Assembly: GCA_016124665.1 (NCBI GenBank)
Contig: WGNH01000009.1
Span: 62,001-126,000 of the forward strand
Source of the DNA: Alphaproteobacteria bacterium
Lineage (GTDB): Bacteria; Pseudomonadota; Alphaproteobacteria; Caulobacterales; Maricaulaceae
Length of the DNA stretch: 64,000 nt
Reading direction: 5' to 3'
Under the pieces are notes generated by a model. It had not been told where the DNA came from. It did no database searches and worked only from the letters and a program-made list of their open reading frames with translations. This document shows, piece after piece, positions 39,065 through 47,998 of this stretch (position 1 is its first letter; each line of letters opens with the position of its first letter). The translations under genes and the position numbers were made by a program.

Positions 39065-40447
39065 ATGGTCATTAAATCACTTTCGATTCCAAGTATTGTC
39101 TTGTTCCTAATTGCCATGGGACCTGCGGATGCCATTCAACACGATAACGCCGCCGATGCGGCCCTTCCTTGGCCAAATTATGCGGCTCAGGGTGAATATG
39201 CGGCTGCAATAGAAGCGGCGATAGAAACAGAAACATTGCCGGAGGGTATGCCCGCAGAATTCGCCGCACAGTTTCTTCAAGACGGGAAGGCACAGCTTCT
39301 GAATTTCACGGGCCGGTACAACGAGGCTCACGCATTTGTTGCACCGCTAATGTTTTCACAGGATTGGATGCCGCCCGAAGATGGAGACTTGTGGGTCGCA
39401 CCGGACGCGCTCGAACAGTATCGTGCCGTCAACGCCATCGAATTCATTCGAGCCGCTGCCAGCGACCGGCAAATTGTGATCATCAATGAGTCCCATCAGA
39501 TGGGACGTCATCGGGCGTTCATGGCCGAGCTTCTCCCCATTTTGAGGGCAGAGGGTTTTACCCACTTCGGAATGGAGGCACTTTCCGAAGCTTCAGAATC
39601 CGTATGGGAGAACAACGGCGTACCGGTCAGGGAAATGGCATTCTACTTTGGCGATCCCCTGATGGCAGAGGTGTTGGCCACTGCGGACCGAGAAGGATTT
39701 GAGTGGTTTCCTTATGAAATCCGGAATGATCAGCGGCTCGACTGCACAACACAAGACTGTTCCCAAGAGGACAGAATTCAGCATCGCGAGACCAGTCAGG
39801 CACAAAATATCTATGATCGGGTCTTCGCCGACAATCCCGACGCGCGACTGGTCTTGTTCGTCGGGCTGGCGCATTTGGATGAAACACCCGGCGTTTCGGT
39901 CTCAGGGTATAGAAATGGCTGGATGGCAGCAGCGCTGTCTGAGCTAACCGGAAACGACCCGCTCACGATTGATCAGGTGAGTGGCGCAGGAATCGGCTCC
40001 AACCGTGTCTCGATGTCTGCACGTTTGATCCATGAACATTTTAATTTCTCAGAGCCGAGTGTCCTTCTTGATGTGAATGATCAACCGTTGGCACCACCTG
40101 TAGATCGCTGGACCGCCGATCTGGCTGTTTTCATGCCAATTGAATCTCCTGAGGAGGGCAGACGCCCGGTCTGGCTGGCGGAACAGCCCAATCGGCATTC
40201 AGTCTGGATTGATGTTTCTGACGTTTCCGACAGACCGGCCGTCATACAGGCGTTTAGACTGCCAATCGTGGATAATGCCGTTGCTATAGATCAATTTTCC
40301 CTCCCGCATGGGGATCAATTTTCTCTCCCCAACGGAGAGACGAATGGAAGAGTAGAATTATTGCTTTCCCCGGGAGAGTATCAAATTCATATCCAGCTCG
40401 CGGATGAGCTTATCGTTCGACCCGATACTGTAGTGATCTCTGAATGA
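39065..40447 (+). CDS. Secreted protein with EreA/ChaN-like domain, function unknown
   Basis: The 460-residue protein begins with a signal peptide (IPSIVLFLIAMGPADA). Its central part resembles the erythromycin-esterase/ChaN (Tiki-like) fold: IVIINESHQMGRH, FMAELLPILRAEGFTHFGMEAL and LVLFVGLAHLDE carry the conserved Glu/His positions. The C-terminal ~120 residues look like a beta domain. An 8-residue repeat (DQFSLPHG/DQFSLPNG) sits near the end. The ATG at 39065 follows GGGAGG. The gene appears less GC-rich than its neighbours, consistent with transfer (not computed). Antibiotic inactivation should not be assumed; many such secreted proteins are uncharacterised. Confidence 0.7.
   Translation: MVIKSLSIPSIVLFLIAMGPADAIQHDNAADAALPWPNYAAQGEYAAAIEAAIETETLPEGMPAEFAAQFLQDGKAQLLNFTGRYNEAHAFVAPLMFSQDWMPPEDGDLWVAPDALEQYRAVNAIEFIRAAASDRQIVIINESHQMGRHRAFMAELLPILRAEGFTHFGMEALSEASESVWENNGVPVREMAFYFGDPLMAEVLATADREGFEWFPYEIRNDQRLDCTTQDCSQEDRIQHRETSQAQNIYDRVFADNPDARLVLFVGLAHLDETPGVSVSGYRNGWMAAALSELTGNDPLTIDQVSGAGIGSNRVSMSARLIHEHFNFSEPSVLLDVNDQPLAPPVDRWTADLAVFMPIESPEEGRRPVWLAEQPNRHSVWIDVSDVSDRPAVIQAFRLPIVDNAVAIDQFSLPHGDQFSLPNGETNGRVELLLSPGEYQIHIQLADELIVRPDTVVISE
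40289..40336 (+). repeat. 24-bp tandem duplication inside the EreA/ChaN-like gene
   Basis: Two adjacent 24-base units (40289-40312 and 40313-40336), both starting GATCAATTTTC, encode DQFSLPHG and DQFSLPNG. They differ at only a few bases, so the in-frame duplication is probably recent. Confidence 0.85.
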
Positions 40448-40779
40448 TTAGAATCCTCATCCCGCTGGCCCTGATGCTGGCCGCCGGAGCAAGGTCCTGA
40501 GTTGTTCAGACACGAAGAGCACCGCTGACGACCTGATCTAAACGCCGGTGCATCGGGCCACCTTCTATTGCAGCTGTGCGTGCACATCTCATTCTGGCAA
40601 GGATGGTTCGGGTTCCATAATCCGATAGCATGCACATTTTTTGACGGGCTGAGCATTTCCCGGCCCGTCACTCCTGAAGGCCGAGCTGCCGCCTCACAGC
40701 AAGTTGACGTAAGCGTCAGACTGGACAAACCCGCCGTTTCAATCAGCATGCCGGATAACGATAATCCGGGGAGTTCATC
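40448..40779 (+). other. 332-base gap with a possible broken small lipoprotein gene
   Basis: No intact gene is supported here. At 40444, overlapping the previous stop as ATGA, a frame encodes a signal-peptide-like MIRILIPLALMLAAGARS and stops at 40500. Shifting frame by one base continues into CSDTKSTADDLI, so the pair could be a frameshifted lipoprotein of about 30 residues. At about 40640-40675 TTTTTTGACGGGC is followed by an inverted GCCCGTC, but the T-run precedes the stem on the plus strand, so it is not a standard plus-strand terminator. The track ORF 40568..40996 is a shadow of thiolase. Confidence 0.35.
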
Positions 40780-41982
40780 ATGCGCGAAGCTGTCATTGTT
40801 TCCACCGCCCGCACGCCGATTGGCAAAGCCTATCGGGGCGCTTTCAACAACACACAGGCCCAGGAGCTGGGAGGCCATGCGATCCGGAATGCGGTCGAAC
40901 GCTCCGGTATTGACCCGGCAGAAATCGATGATGTGGTCATGGGCGCGGCCATGCAGCAGGGCTCGACCTTCCAGAATACCGCGCGGCAATGCCTGATCCG
41001 GGCCGGCCTGCCGGCATCGGTCGCCGGTCAGACAATGGACCGGCAATGCGCCTCCGGCATGATGGCGATTGCAACGGCGGCCAAGCAGATCATCACCGAT
41101 GGCATGCAGATCACCGTTGGCGGCGGGCTGGAATCCATCTCGCTGGTCCAGAATGAACACATGAATCTGCACCGCGCCTTTGATCCGTGGATCAATGAGC
41201 ACATGCCGGCGCTTTACATGTCGATGCTGGAAACCGCGGAGATTGTCGCCGAACGCTATGGTGTGTCGCGCGAGGCGCAGGATGAATATTCGCTGCAAAG
41301 CCAGCAGCGCACGGCAGCGGCACAGGAAGCAGGCAAGTTCGACGACGAGATCGTCCCGCTGGCCTCGAAAATGGGAGTCTTCAACAAGGAGACCAAGGAA
41401 ATCACCCTCCAGGACGTGATGCTGGAAAAAGACGAGGGCAATCGCCCCTCTACCACGCTGGAAGGCCTGCAATCGCTGAATCCGGTCCATGCCAATGGCC
41501 AGCAGATCGCCGCCGGAAAATACATCACGGCAGGCAATGCTTCGCAATTGTCGGACGGGGCGTCAGCATCGGTCCTGATGGAAGCAAAGGAGGCCGAGAA
41601 GCGCGGCCTGAAACCGCTCGGTATCTATCGCGGTATTGCCGTCGCCGGTCTGGACCCCGACGAGATGGGCATCGGCCCGGTCTTCGCGGTGCCGAAACTC
41701 TTGAAGGCTAACGGGCTCAGCATGGATGATATCGGCCTTTGGGAGCTGAACGAGGCGTTTGCCGTGCAGGTCCTCTATTGCCGCGACAAGCTGGGCATTC
41801 CGAATGAAAACCTGAACGTCAATGGCGGGGCGATTTCCATCGGCCACCCCTATGGCATGTCGGGCGCGCGGATGGTCGGCCATGCCCTGATCGAGGGCAA
41901 ACGCCGCGGCGCGAAATATGTTGTCTGCACCATGTGTGTGGGCGGCGGCATGGGTGCCGCCGGCCTGTTCGAAGTGGCATAG
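40780..41982 (+). CDS. Thiolase (acetyl-CoA acyltransferase)
   Basis: Thiolases condense or cleave acyl-CoA and acetyl-CoA. The acyl-accepting cysteine is in [11 protein letters not shown] (about residue 90). The C-terminal motifs are [20 protein letters not shown] with the catalytic His, and [17 protein letters not shown] with the second Cys. The glycine-rich GHP block reads GHPYGMSG rather than the usual GHPxGASG, a mild variation. GGGGAG precedes the ATG. It is 13 bases from an acyl-CoA ligase gene, suggesting a fatty-acid degradation unit. Confidence 0.94.
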   Translation: MREAVIVSTARTPIGKAYRGAFNNTQAQELGGHAIRNAVERSGIDPAEIDDVVMGAAMQQGSTFQNTARQCLIRAGLPASVAGQTMDRQCASGMMAIATAAKQIITDGMQITVGGGLESISLVQNEHMNLHRAFDPWINEHMPALYMSMLETAEIVAERYGVSREAQDEYSLQSQQRTAAAQEAGKFDDEIVPLASKMGVFNKETKEITLQDVMLEKDEGNRPSTTLEGLQSLNPVHANGQQIAAGKYITAGNASQLSDGASASVLMEAKEAEKRGLKPLGIYRGIAVAGLDPDEMGIGPVFAVPKLLKANGLSMDDIGLWELNEAFAVQVLYCRDKLGIPNENLNVNGGAISIGHPYGMSGARMVGHALIEGKRRGAKYVVCTMCVGGGMGAAGLFEVA

Positions 41983-41995
41983 GGAGATCACAGAA

Positions 41996-43702
41996 ATGGG
42001 CGAACGCCTTCCTGCTCCCACCCGTGAAGAGATTACTGCAGCCGGCCTCAAAATCATGGCCGAAAATCCCTTCTTCGAAGTCGGTGAAGCCGAAATCCGC
42101 GGGGCCACATACCGGGTCTTCAAGAATGCGCCGAACAATACGGACGGCCTTCTTTTCATGTGTGACCTGCATGCCGACAAGACCGCCGTGGTCTCGGGCG
42201 ATGTGCGCTGGTCCTTTGCCGACCTTGCCCGCGAAAGCCGGGCTGTGGCGGCCGGTCTTGCGAAGATGGGCGTCAAGAAGGGCGATCTTGTCGCCACGGC
42301 GACGCGCAATACGCCGGAATTCATGGCGACCTATCTGGGCGTGACACTGATTGGCGGCGTGATCGTGCCGCTCAATGGCTGGTGGACCGCACACGAAATG
42401 GAATTCGCGCTGAAGGATTGCGGCGCGAAAATTCTCTTGGTTGATGCCGAACAGGCCCCGAAATTCCTGCCGCTCAAGGATAAATTCGGCCTGACGCTGA
42501 TTTCCGGGCATGGCGAGTTTGACGGGCAGGATCACAGCTGGGCCTCTATCCGCGATGCCGGAAAGGATGAAACGCCTCCGACCCAAGTGGTCGGGCCCGA
42601 TGATCTGATGTCGATCATGTATACGTCCGGTTCGACCGGCGACCCCAAGGGGGTGATGCTGACGCATCGCGGTGCGTGGTCGACCCTTCTGTCCTTCGGT
42701 TTTGTCATGTCGGCGGCCAAGGAAACGGCCAAGGGCGCAGCCATGGCCGAGGCCGCCGGTGATCTCGGCATCCTCGTGTCCGTGCCGCTCTTCCATGTGA
42801 CGGGATCACACCCGGTCTTCATGCTGTCGCTGATCCTCGGCCGGAAGATGGTGCTGATGCGGTCCTGGAAGCCGGAAGAAGCGGTGCGCCTGATCAATCA
42901 GGAGAAGATCACGAATTTCGTCGGCGTGCCGACCATGTCGCACGAGCTGATGCTGGCGGCAGAAAGCATGGGCGAAACGCTGGATACGCTGACCGATCTG
43001 TCTGCCGGTGGCGCGAAACGCCCGCCCAGCCATGTGAGGAAGCTGGCGGACAGTTTCAGGCGGGCCTATTCCTCGACCGGTTATGGCCTGTCGGAGACGA
43101 GCGCGCTGGGCACTTATAACGGGCTGGATGATTATCAGAACAATCCGGGCTCCTGCGGCCGCGCCGTACCGCCGGTGACCCATGTTCGCATTGTCGGCCC
43201 GGATGGTACTGACATGCCCGTTGATGAGCCCGGCGAGGTCTGGATCAAGACGCCCGGCGTCTTCGCCGGCTATCTCAACCTGCCCGAAGAGACCGCCAAA
43301 ACGCTGACCCCGGATGGCTGGTTCAAGACCGGGGATGTCGGCACCATGAATGCCGAGGGACAGGTGACCATTGTTGACCGGCTGAAAGACATGATCGTGC
43401 GGGGCGGCGAGAATGTCGCCTGCCTCGAGGTCGAGGCTGCGCTGGTGAAACATCCCCAGATTCTGGAAGCGGCCGCTTTCGCCGTGCCCGATGAAAGACT
43501 GGGGGAAGCGGTCGGCGCAGCGATCTATACAAAGCCGGGGGCCGACGTCACGCTGGACGAACTCAATGACTTCCTTGAAGGCGATCTTGCCGCGTTCAAA
43601 CGTCCGGAGCATCTGTGGCATTTCAACGAGCCGCTGCCGCGCGGCGGCACCGAGAAGATCGACAAGCCCGGCTTGCGCAAGAAGCTTCTGGGCGGTAGCT
43701 GA
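41996..43702 (+). CDS. AMP-forming acyl-CoA synthetase (class I adenylate-forming enzyme)
   Basis: The enzyme activates a carboxylic acid to an acyl-AMP and then the CoA thioester. The ATP-binding loop is MYTSGSTGDPKGVMLTH. The A5-type motif YGLSETSA, the hinge region GWFKTGDVG and KDMIVRGGENV follow. The C-terminal catalytic lysine is in GTEKIDKPGLRKKLL. The ATG at 41996 has AGGGAG upstream and yields 568 residues; earlier track residues lie within thiolase. Fatty-acid chain specificity is unknown. Confidence 0.93.
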   Translation: MGERLPAPTREEITAAGLKIMAENPFFEVGEAEIRGATYRVFKNAPNNTDGLLFMCDLHADKTAVVSGDVRWSFADLARESRAVAAGLAKMGVKKGDLVATATRNTPEFMATYLGVTLIGGVIVPLNGWWTAHEMEFALKDCGAKILLVDAEQAPKFLPLKDKFGLTLISGHGEFDGQDHSWASIRDAGKDETPPTQVVGPDDLMSIMYTSGSTGDPKGVMLTHRGAWSTLLSFGFVMSAAKETAKGAAMAEAAGDLGILVSVPLFHVTGSHPVFMLSLILGRKMVLMRSWKPEEAVRLINQEKITNFVGVPTMSHELMLAAESMGETLDTLTDLSAGGAKRPPSHVRKLADSFRRAYSSTGYGLSETSALGTYNGLDDYQNNPGSCGRAVPPVTHVRIVGPDGTDMPVDEPGEVWIKTPGVFAGYLNLPEETAKTLTPDGWFKTGDVGTMNAEGQVTIVDRLKDMIVRGGENVACLEVEAALVKHPQILEAAAFAVPDERLGEAVGAAIYTKPGADVTLDELNDFLEGDLAAFKRPEHLWHFNEPLPRGGTEKIDKPGLRKKLLGGS

Positions 43703-43708
43703 TAGGGA

Positions 43709-44770
43709 ATGAAGCTCACCCTTGATGCGCGTTTTCTGGTGCTGGTGCTGCTTGTGCTGGCGCTGGCCTGGGCCTTGCGGGCTGCGGGCGATGTCCTGCT
43801 GCCCTTCTTGGTCGCGGGCTTTCTGGCGGTCATCCTGGAACCTCTGACGCGCCGGATTTGCAAATGGGGAACGCCGCGCTTTCTTGCGGCGCTCATATCA
43901 ACCCTGCTGGCCGTGCTCGTGATTGCCGGGCCGATTGTAGCGGTCACACCAATTGTCGTTATTGAAGGCCGTGACCTGATATCCCGCCTGCCGACACTGA
44001 TCGACAATGCGCTGACCGCGACCAACCAACTGGCCGCGAACATGGGTTTCGAGCTGCCTGATCTGACATTGCAGGGGCTATCGGGGGAAAATAACCCGGC
44101 GCAGGCCATCGGCAGCCGGATCGCCGGTTCCGTGACCGGCGCTATTTCCGGCATCCTTCTGACGTTTCTGACGCCGGTGGCCCTCTTCTTCTTCCTGAAA
44201 GACTGGCCCGGCATAGCCAAAACTGTCAGTTCCCTGCCGCCCCGGCGCTATTCAGAGGAGCTGCGGCGTATTTTCCGGGAGATCAATCTGCAACTGTCCC
44301 GCTATGTCCGGGGGCAAAGCCTGGTCATTCTGGTGCAGGCGATTTATCATGCGGCGGCACTGGCCCTGATCGGCCTCAACTATTCCGTGGCGATCGGGAT
44401 ACTGACAGGGCTTTCTGCGATCGTGCCGGTTGTCGGAAACCTGATCATGTTCACGCTGGCGATGCTGGTCGCTATCAGCCAGTTCGATTCCATCTGGCCG
44501 ATCCTCGCCGTCATTGCCGTCTATGGCGTTGCGCAAGTGCTTGAAACCGTCTGGCTCGCGCCGCGCCTTGTTGGCGGGCAGCTGAAGCTGCATCCCTTGT
44601 GGATCATGGCCGGCCTTTTGATCGGCGGCGCGCTGTTCGGCTTCCTCGGCGCCCTGCTGGCCCTGCCCATGGTCGCGGTTGGAAGTGTTGTTGCAAATCA
44701 TGGTCTGGATGTATGGCGCGAAAGCAAATTCTACAAACAGGCCGAGCCGCCGAAGGTTAAATCGGGATGA
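43709..44770 (+). CDS. AI-2E family (PerM/TqsA-like) membrane transporter
   Basis: The 353-residue protein has about seven to eight membrane helices in the AI-2E layout. Helices 1-2 (LVLVLLVLALAWALRAA) and helix 3 (about 70-90) come first. A soluble segment with helices then precedes the conserved GLNYSVAIGILTGLSAIVPVVGN and PRLVGGQLKLHPLWIM near the C-terminus. Members export small molecules or act in Na+/H+ exchange; the substrate cannot be deduced. It follows the acyl-CoA ligase by 6 bases and overlaps the next gene by ATGA. Confidence 0.9.
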   Translation: MKLTLDARFLVLVLLVLALAWALRAAGDVLLPFLVAGFLAVILEPLTRRICKWGTPRFLAALISTLLAVLVIAGPIVAVTPIVVIEGRDLISRLPTLIDNALTATNQLAANMGFELPDLTLQGLSGENNPAQAIGSRIAGSVTGAISGILLTFLTPVALFFFLKDWPGIAKTVSSLPPRRYSEELRRIFREINLQLSRYVRGQSLVILVQAIYHAAALALIGLNYSVAIGILTGLSAIVPVVGNLIMFTLAMLVAISQFDSIWPILAVIAVYGVAQVLETVWLAPRLVGGQLKLHPLWIMAGLLIGGALFGFLGALLALPMVAVGSVVANHGLDVWRESKFYKQAEPPKVKSG

Positions 44771-45720
44771 TCTCTATTCTACTGATACTGGCCGGTCTGG
44801 TGCTGCTGTCGTTTGGCGGCGACGGGCTGGTTCGTGGCGCGGTCGGCATTGCCACAAAGCTGAGACTTTCACCGATGTTTGTGGGGCTGGTGCTCGTCGG
44901 TTTCGGCACTTCCATGCCCGAGCTCGCGACCAGCCTGCAGGCGCAGTTTGCCGGATCCCCGGATGTGGCCATCGGCAATGTGGTGGGCTCGAACACCGCA
45001 AACATACTCCTGATCATGGGGATCGGGGCTGTGATACGACCCATTCTTGCCGTTCGCGAGGCCTTGCTCCGGGACGGGCTTGCACTCGCCATTATTTCAG
45101 CCGCAGCGGTTTTCCTGCTGTTCCAGTACCCGGTTGGCCGGGTCTGGGGGGCAGTCATGATCGCGCTATTGCTGGCCTATGTCGGCCTCAGCTACATGCT
45201 CGACCGCCGACGCGGTAACAAGGCTGCGGCCCTGCATGAAGCCGAAGCGGTCAGTGCGGGCGCGCCGGAACGTTTGTGGCTCTCCATGCTGTTCTTTGCC
45301 GGCGGATTGGCCGGCGTTCTCATCGGGGCCCGCTTGCTGGTAACAGGGGCCATAGATATTGCGGAATCTTTCGAGATTTCGCAGGCCATTATCGGGTTGA
45401 CGATTGTGGCGGTCGGCACCTCACTGCCGGAACTGGCCGCGACCATTGCGGCCGCCATAAAGCGTCAGGGCGATGTGGCCCTTGGAAATATCATCGGCTC
45501 GAACATATTCAACGCCGCAGGAATTCTGGGCGCTGCCGCGCTTGTCGGGCCGCTGGAAACGCCGGCACGGATTCTGGGCGAAGATGTCTGGGTCATGCTG
45601 GCGGCCACGGCAATATTGCTGGTCTTCGCCTTTACGGGTCAGCGCGTCGACCGGCGCGAGGGGGCTCTGCTGTTGGCGCTTTATGCCGGTTATATTGCCT
45701 GGCTGGCCGGCTCGGTCTGA
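44767..45720 (+). CDS. Na+/Ca2+ exchanger family (CaCA, YrbG-like) membrane protein
   Basis: The 317-residue antiporter shows the two inverted alpha-repeats that form the ion path. These are GFGTSMPELATSLQA with GNVVGSNTANILL in the first half, and AVGTSLPELAATIAA with GNIIGSNIFNAAG in the second. About ten hydrophobic helices are present. It should exchange Ca2+ for Na+ or H+ across the inner membrane. ATGA overlap with the AI-2E gene implies translation coupling. Confidence 0.93.
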   Translation: MISILLILAGLVLLSFGGDGLVRGAVGIATKLRLSPMFVGLVLVGFGTSMPELATSLQAQFAGSPDVAIGNVVGSNTANILLIMGIGAVIRPILAVREALLRDGLALAIISAAAVFLLFQYPVGRVWGAVMIALLLAYVGLSYMLDRRRGNKAAALHEAEAVSAGAPERLWLSMLFFAGGLAGVLIGARLLVTGAIDIAESFEISQAIIGLTIVAVGTSLPELAATIAAAIKRQGDVALGNIIGSNIFNAAGILGAAALVGPLETPARILGEDVWVMLAATAILLVFAFTGQRVDRREGALLLALYAGYIAWLAGSV

Positions 45721-45739
45721 ATTTCCCGGGGAGGGTTTC

Positions 45740-47899
45740 ATGCGTTTGATCTTGTCTATCGGCGGCGGCCTGCTGGTGCTTGCCATATTTGTGCTGGCGT
45801 TTCTGGCCTGGACCCCGGCCCCGCCGCGCGCTGATGAAACAACCATCCGCGCTGCAGCCGCAGAGTATTCCGCCCGTATCATCCGCGATTCCCTCGGCGT
45901 GCCGCACATATATGGCGAGACAGATGCGGATGTGGCCTTCGGATTGGCCTGGGCCCATGCGGAGGACGATTGGGAGACGATCGAGCCCACGCTGATCGCT
46001 GCTCGCGGCGAGCTGGCCCGGTATGAGGGGCAATCAGCGGCCCCGACCGACTACATTGTCCAGCTCCTGCGAATCCGGGAGACGGTCGCAGAGCGATATG
46101 AAAGCGACCTGTCACCCCAAGCCCGTGTCATAGTCGAGGCCTATGCCGACGGCATGAATGCCTGGGCGCTGGACAATCCGTCCCGCATCCGCCCCGGCGT
46201 CCTGCCCATGACGGGCGAGGATGTGGTCGCCGGCTTCGTGTTGCGGACGCCCTTCATGTACGGGCTGGACGCCGATCTGGCAGAATTGTTCGAGGACGAA
46301 CGCCAACGCACCATTTCCATCGGCGACAGCGACACGGCGTTCCAGATGATCGAGGGTACCAATCCCGAGCTCGGATCCAATGCGTTTGCTATTGCCCCTT
46401 CGCGCTCGGAGGACGGGGCCACCCGTCTGATCATCAATTCGCACCAGCCCTTCACCGGGCCGGTCGCCTGGTACGAGATCGGCCTGCACAGCGCGGAGGG
46501 CTGGAATGCGGCCGGTGGCACCTTCCCGGGGGCACCGCTTGTCCTGCACGGTCACAATGCCGACCTGGGCTGGGCGCACACCGTCAACGCCCCTGACCTG
46601 GCCGACATCTATGTGCTCGAGATCAATCCGGACAATGAGAATCAATACCGCCTGGATGGCGAATGGACGAATTTCGAGACCGGAACCGCCGCGCTCCGCG
46701 TGCGTCTGTTCGGGCCGTTTTCATGGGTGTTCAATCGCGAGCTATTATGGTCCGCGCATGGCCCCGTCGTCCGGCGGCCGCACGGCACTTATGCCATCCG
46801 GTTTTCCGGCCATGACGAGGTGCGCGGTGTCGAGCAATGGTATCGCATGAACCGGGCGTCCAGCTGGGAGGAATGGCGCGCGGCCATGGAGATGCGGGCC
46901 ATCACCAGCCTCAACACTGTCTATGCTGATCGCGAAGGCAATATCGCCTACCTCTACAATGCCCGCATGCCGGTTCGGGCCGAGGGGTATGACTGGCGGG
47001 ACTATCTGCCCGGCGACCGGTCCGATCTGATCTGGACAGAATACCAGCCCTTCGACGCCCTGCCGCTCCTGCTCAATCCGGCATCGGGATTTGTCGCGAA
47101 TGCGAACAATACACCCTTCCGCGCGACCGACCCGGCAGATGATCTCGACCGTGAAGACTTTTCAGCGACATTCGGGATCGAACATGAAATGACCAATCGC
47201 GGTCAGCGGCTGCTGAACCTGCTGATCAATGATCCATCGATCAGCGCGGCCGATACGCTGGAGTACAAGTTCGACCTGTCCTATGCGCCGGATTCGCCTG
47301 TCGTGCGCCTGGTCAGCCAGCTCCTGGCCATGGATCTGGACGAGGACCGCCTGCTGATCGAGGCGCAGGACGTGCTGCGGGATTGGGATTTCTCGACGAA
47401 TATCGAAAACCGGTCTGCCGCGCTCGGCGTGCTCACGGCGATCAAATGTATCGAGAACCGCCATGATACCCGGCCTTTCACCTGCGAGCCGGAAGACGCG
47501 CTGCGGGCCTCCGCCGAAGATCTGATGGCCCATCACGGCCGGCTCGATCCGGAATGGGGCGAGGTCAACCGTCATGTGCGCGGCGAGGCCGATCTGCCCG
47601 TCGATGGCGGGCCGGACATATTGCGCGCCATCTATTGCGGCTGCCAGGAATTGAACGAAGACGGCCGGTTCGTCGGCGTTGCCGGCGACACCTATATCAT
47701 GGCCGTGGAATGGGATGCCGGCGGCCATCTGGAGAGCCGGTCCATCCACCAGTTCGGCTCGGCGACGCTGGACGAGACCTCACCGCATTATGCCGATCAG
47801 GCCGATGACTTCGTGGCCATGGAGCTGCGTGATTTCCCTTGGACTCAGAGCGAGGTGCTGGACGGTGCGACGCGCGACTATGTGGTAGGCGGGCGGTAG
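45740..47899 (+). CDS. Penicillin acylase-family N-terminal nucleophile hydrolase
   Basis: Such Ntn hydrolases are made as one precursor and self-cleave before a serine that becomes the beta-chain N-terminal nucleophile. Here the site is most likely GSNAFAI (about residue 215). The N-terminal hydrophobic segment (LILSIGGGLLVLAIFVLAFLAW) is a signal or anchor. SLGVPHIYGETDADVAFGLAWAHAEDD matches the alpha chain. The ATG at 45740 follows GGGGAGGG and gives 719 residues. Natural substrates include N-acyl-homoserine lactones or other acyl amides; specificity is unknown. Confidence 0.9.
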   Translation: MRLILSIGGGLLVLAIFVLAFLAWTPAPPRADETTIRAAAAEYSARIIRDSLGVPHIYGETDADVAFGLAWAHAEDDWETIEPTLIAARGELARYEGQSAAPTDYIVQLLRIRETVAERYESDLSPQARVIVEAYADGMNAWALDNPSRIRPGVLPMTGEDVVAGFVLRTPFMYGLDADLAELFEDERQRTISIGDSDTAFQMIEGTNPELGSNAFAIAPSRSEDGATRLIINSHQPFTGPVAWYEIGLHSAEGWNAAGGTFPGAPLVLHGHNADLGWAHTVNAPDLADIYVLEINPDNENQYRLDGEWTNFETGTAALRVRLFGPFSWVFNRELLWSAHGPVVRRPHGTYAIRFSGHDEVRGVEQWYRMNRASSWEEWRAAMEMRAITSLNTVYADREGNIAYLYNARMPVRAEGYDWRDYLPGDRSDLIWTEYQPFDALPLLLNPASGFVANANNTPFRATDPADDLDREDFSATFGIEHEMTNRGQRLLNLLINDPSISAADTLEYKFDLSYAPDSPVVRLVSQLLAMDLDEDRLLIEAQDVLRDWDFSTNIENRSAALGVLTAIKCIENRHDTRPFTCEPEDALRASAEDLMAHHGRLDPEWGEVNRHVRGEADLPVDGGPDILRAIYCGCQELNEDGRFVGVAGDTYIMAVEWDAGGHLESRSIHQFGSATLDETSPHYADQADDFVAMELRDFPWTQSEVLDGATRDYVVGGR

Positions 47900-47998
47900 C
47901 GACCGGCTGACGGGCTTCACACAAACGTGAGTTGAACGCCTACCCCCGTGGCGTAGCGTAAATTTGGGGAATGCTTGGCGCGACAACAGGAGGGTGGC

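Noticed and set aside
40645-40680. GACGGGC...GCCCGTC inverted repeat considered as a terminator
   Set aside because: The T-run lies before the stem on the plus strand and reads as A on the minus strand after the stem, so it does not fit intrinsic termination in either direction.
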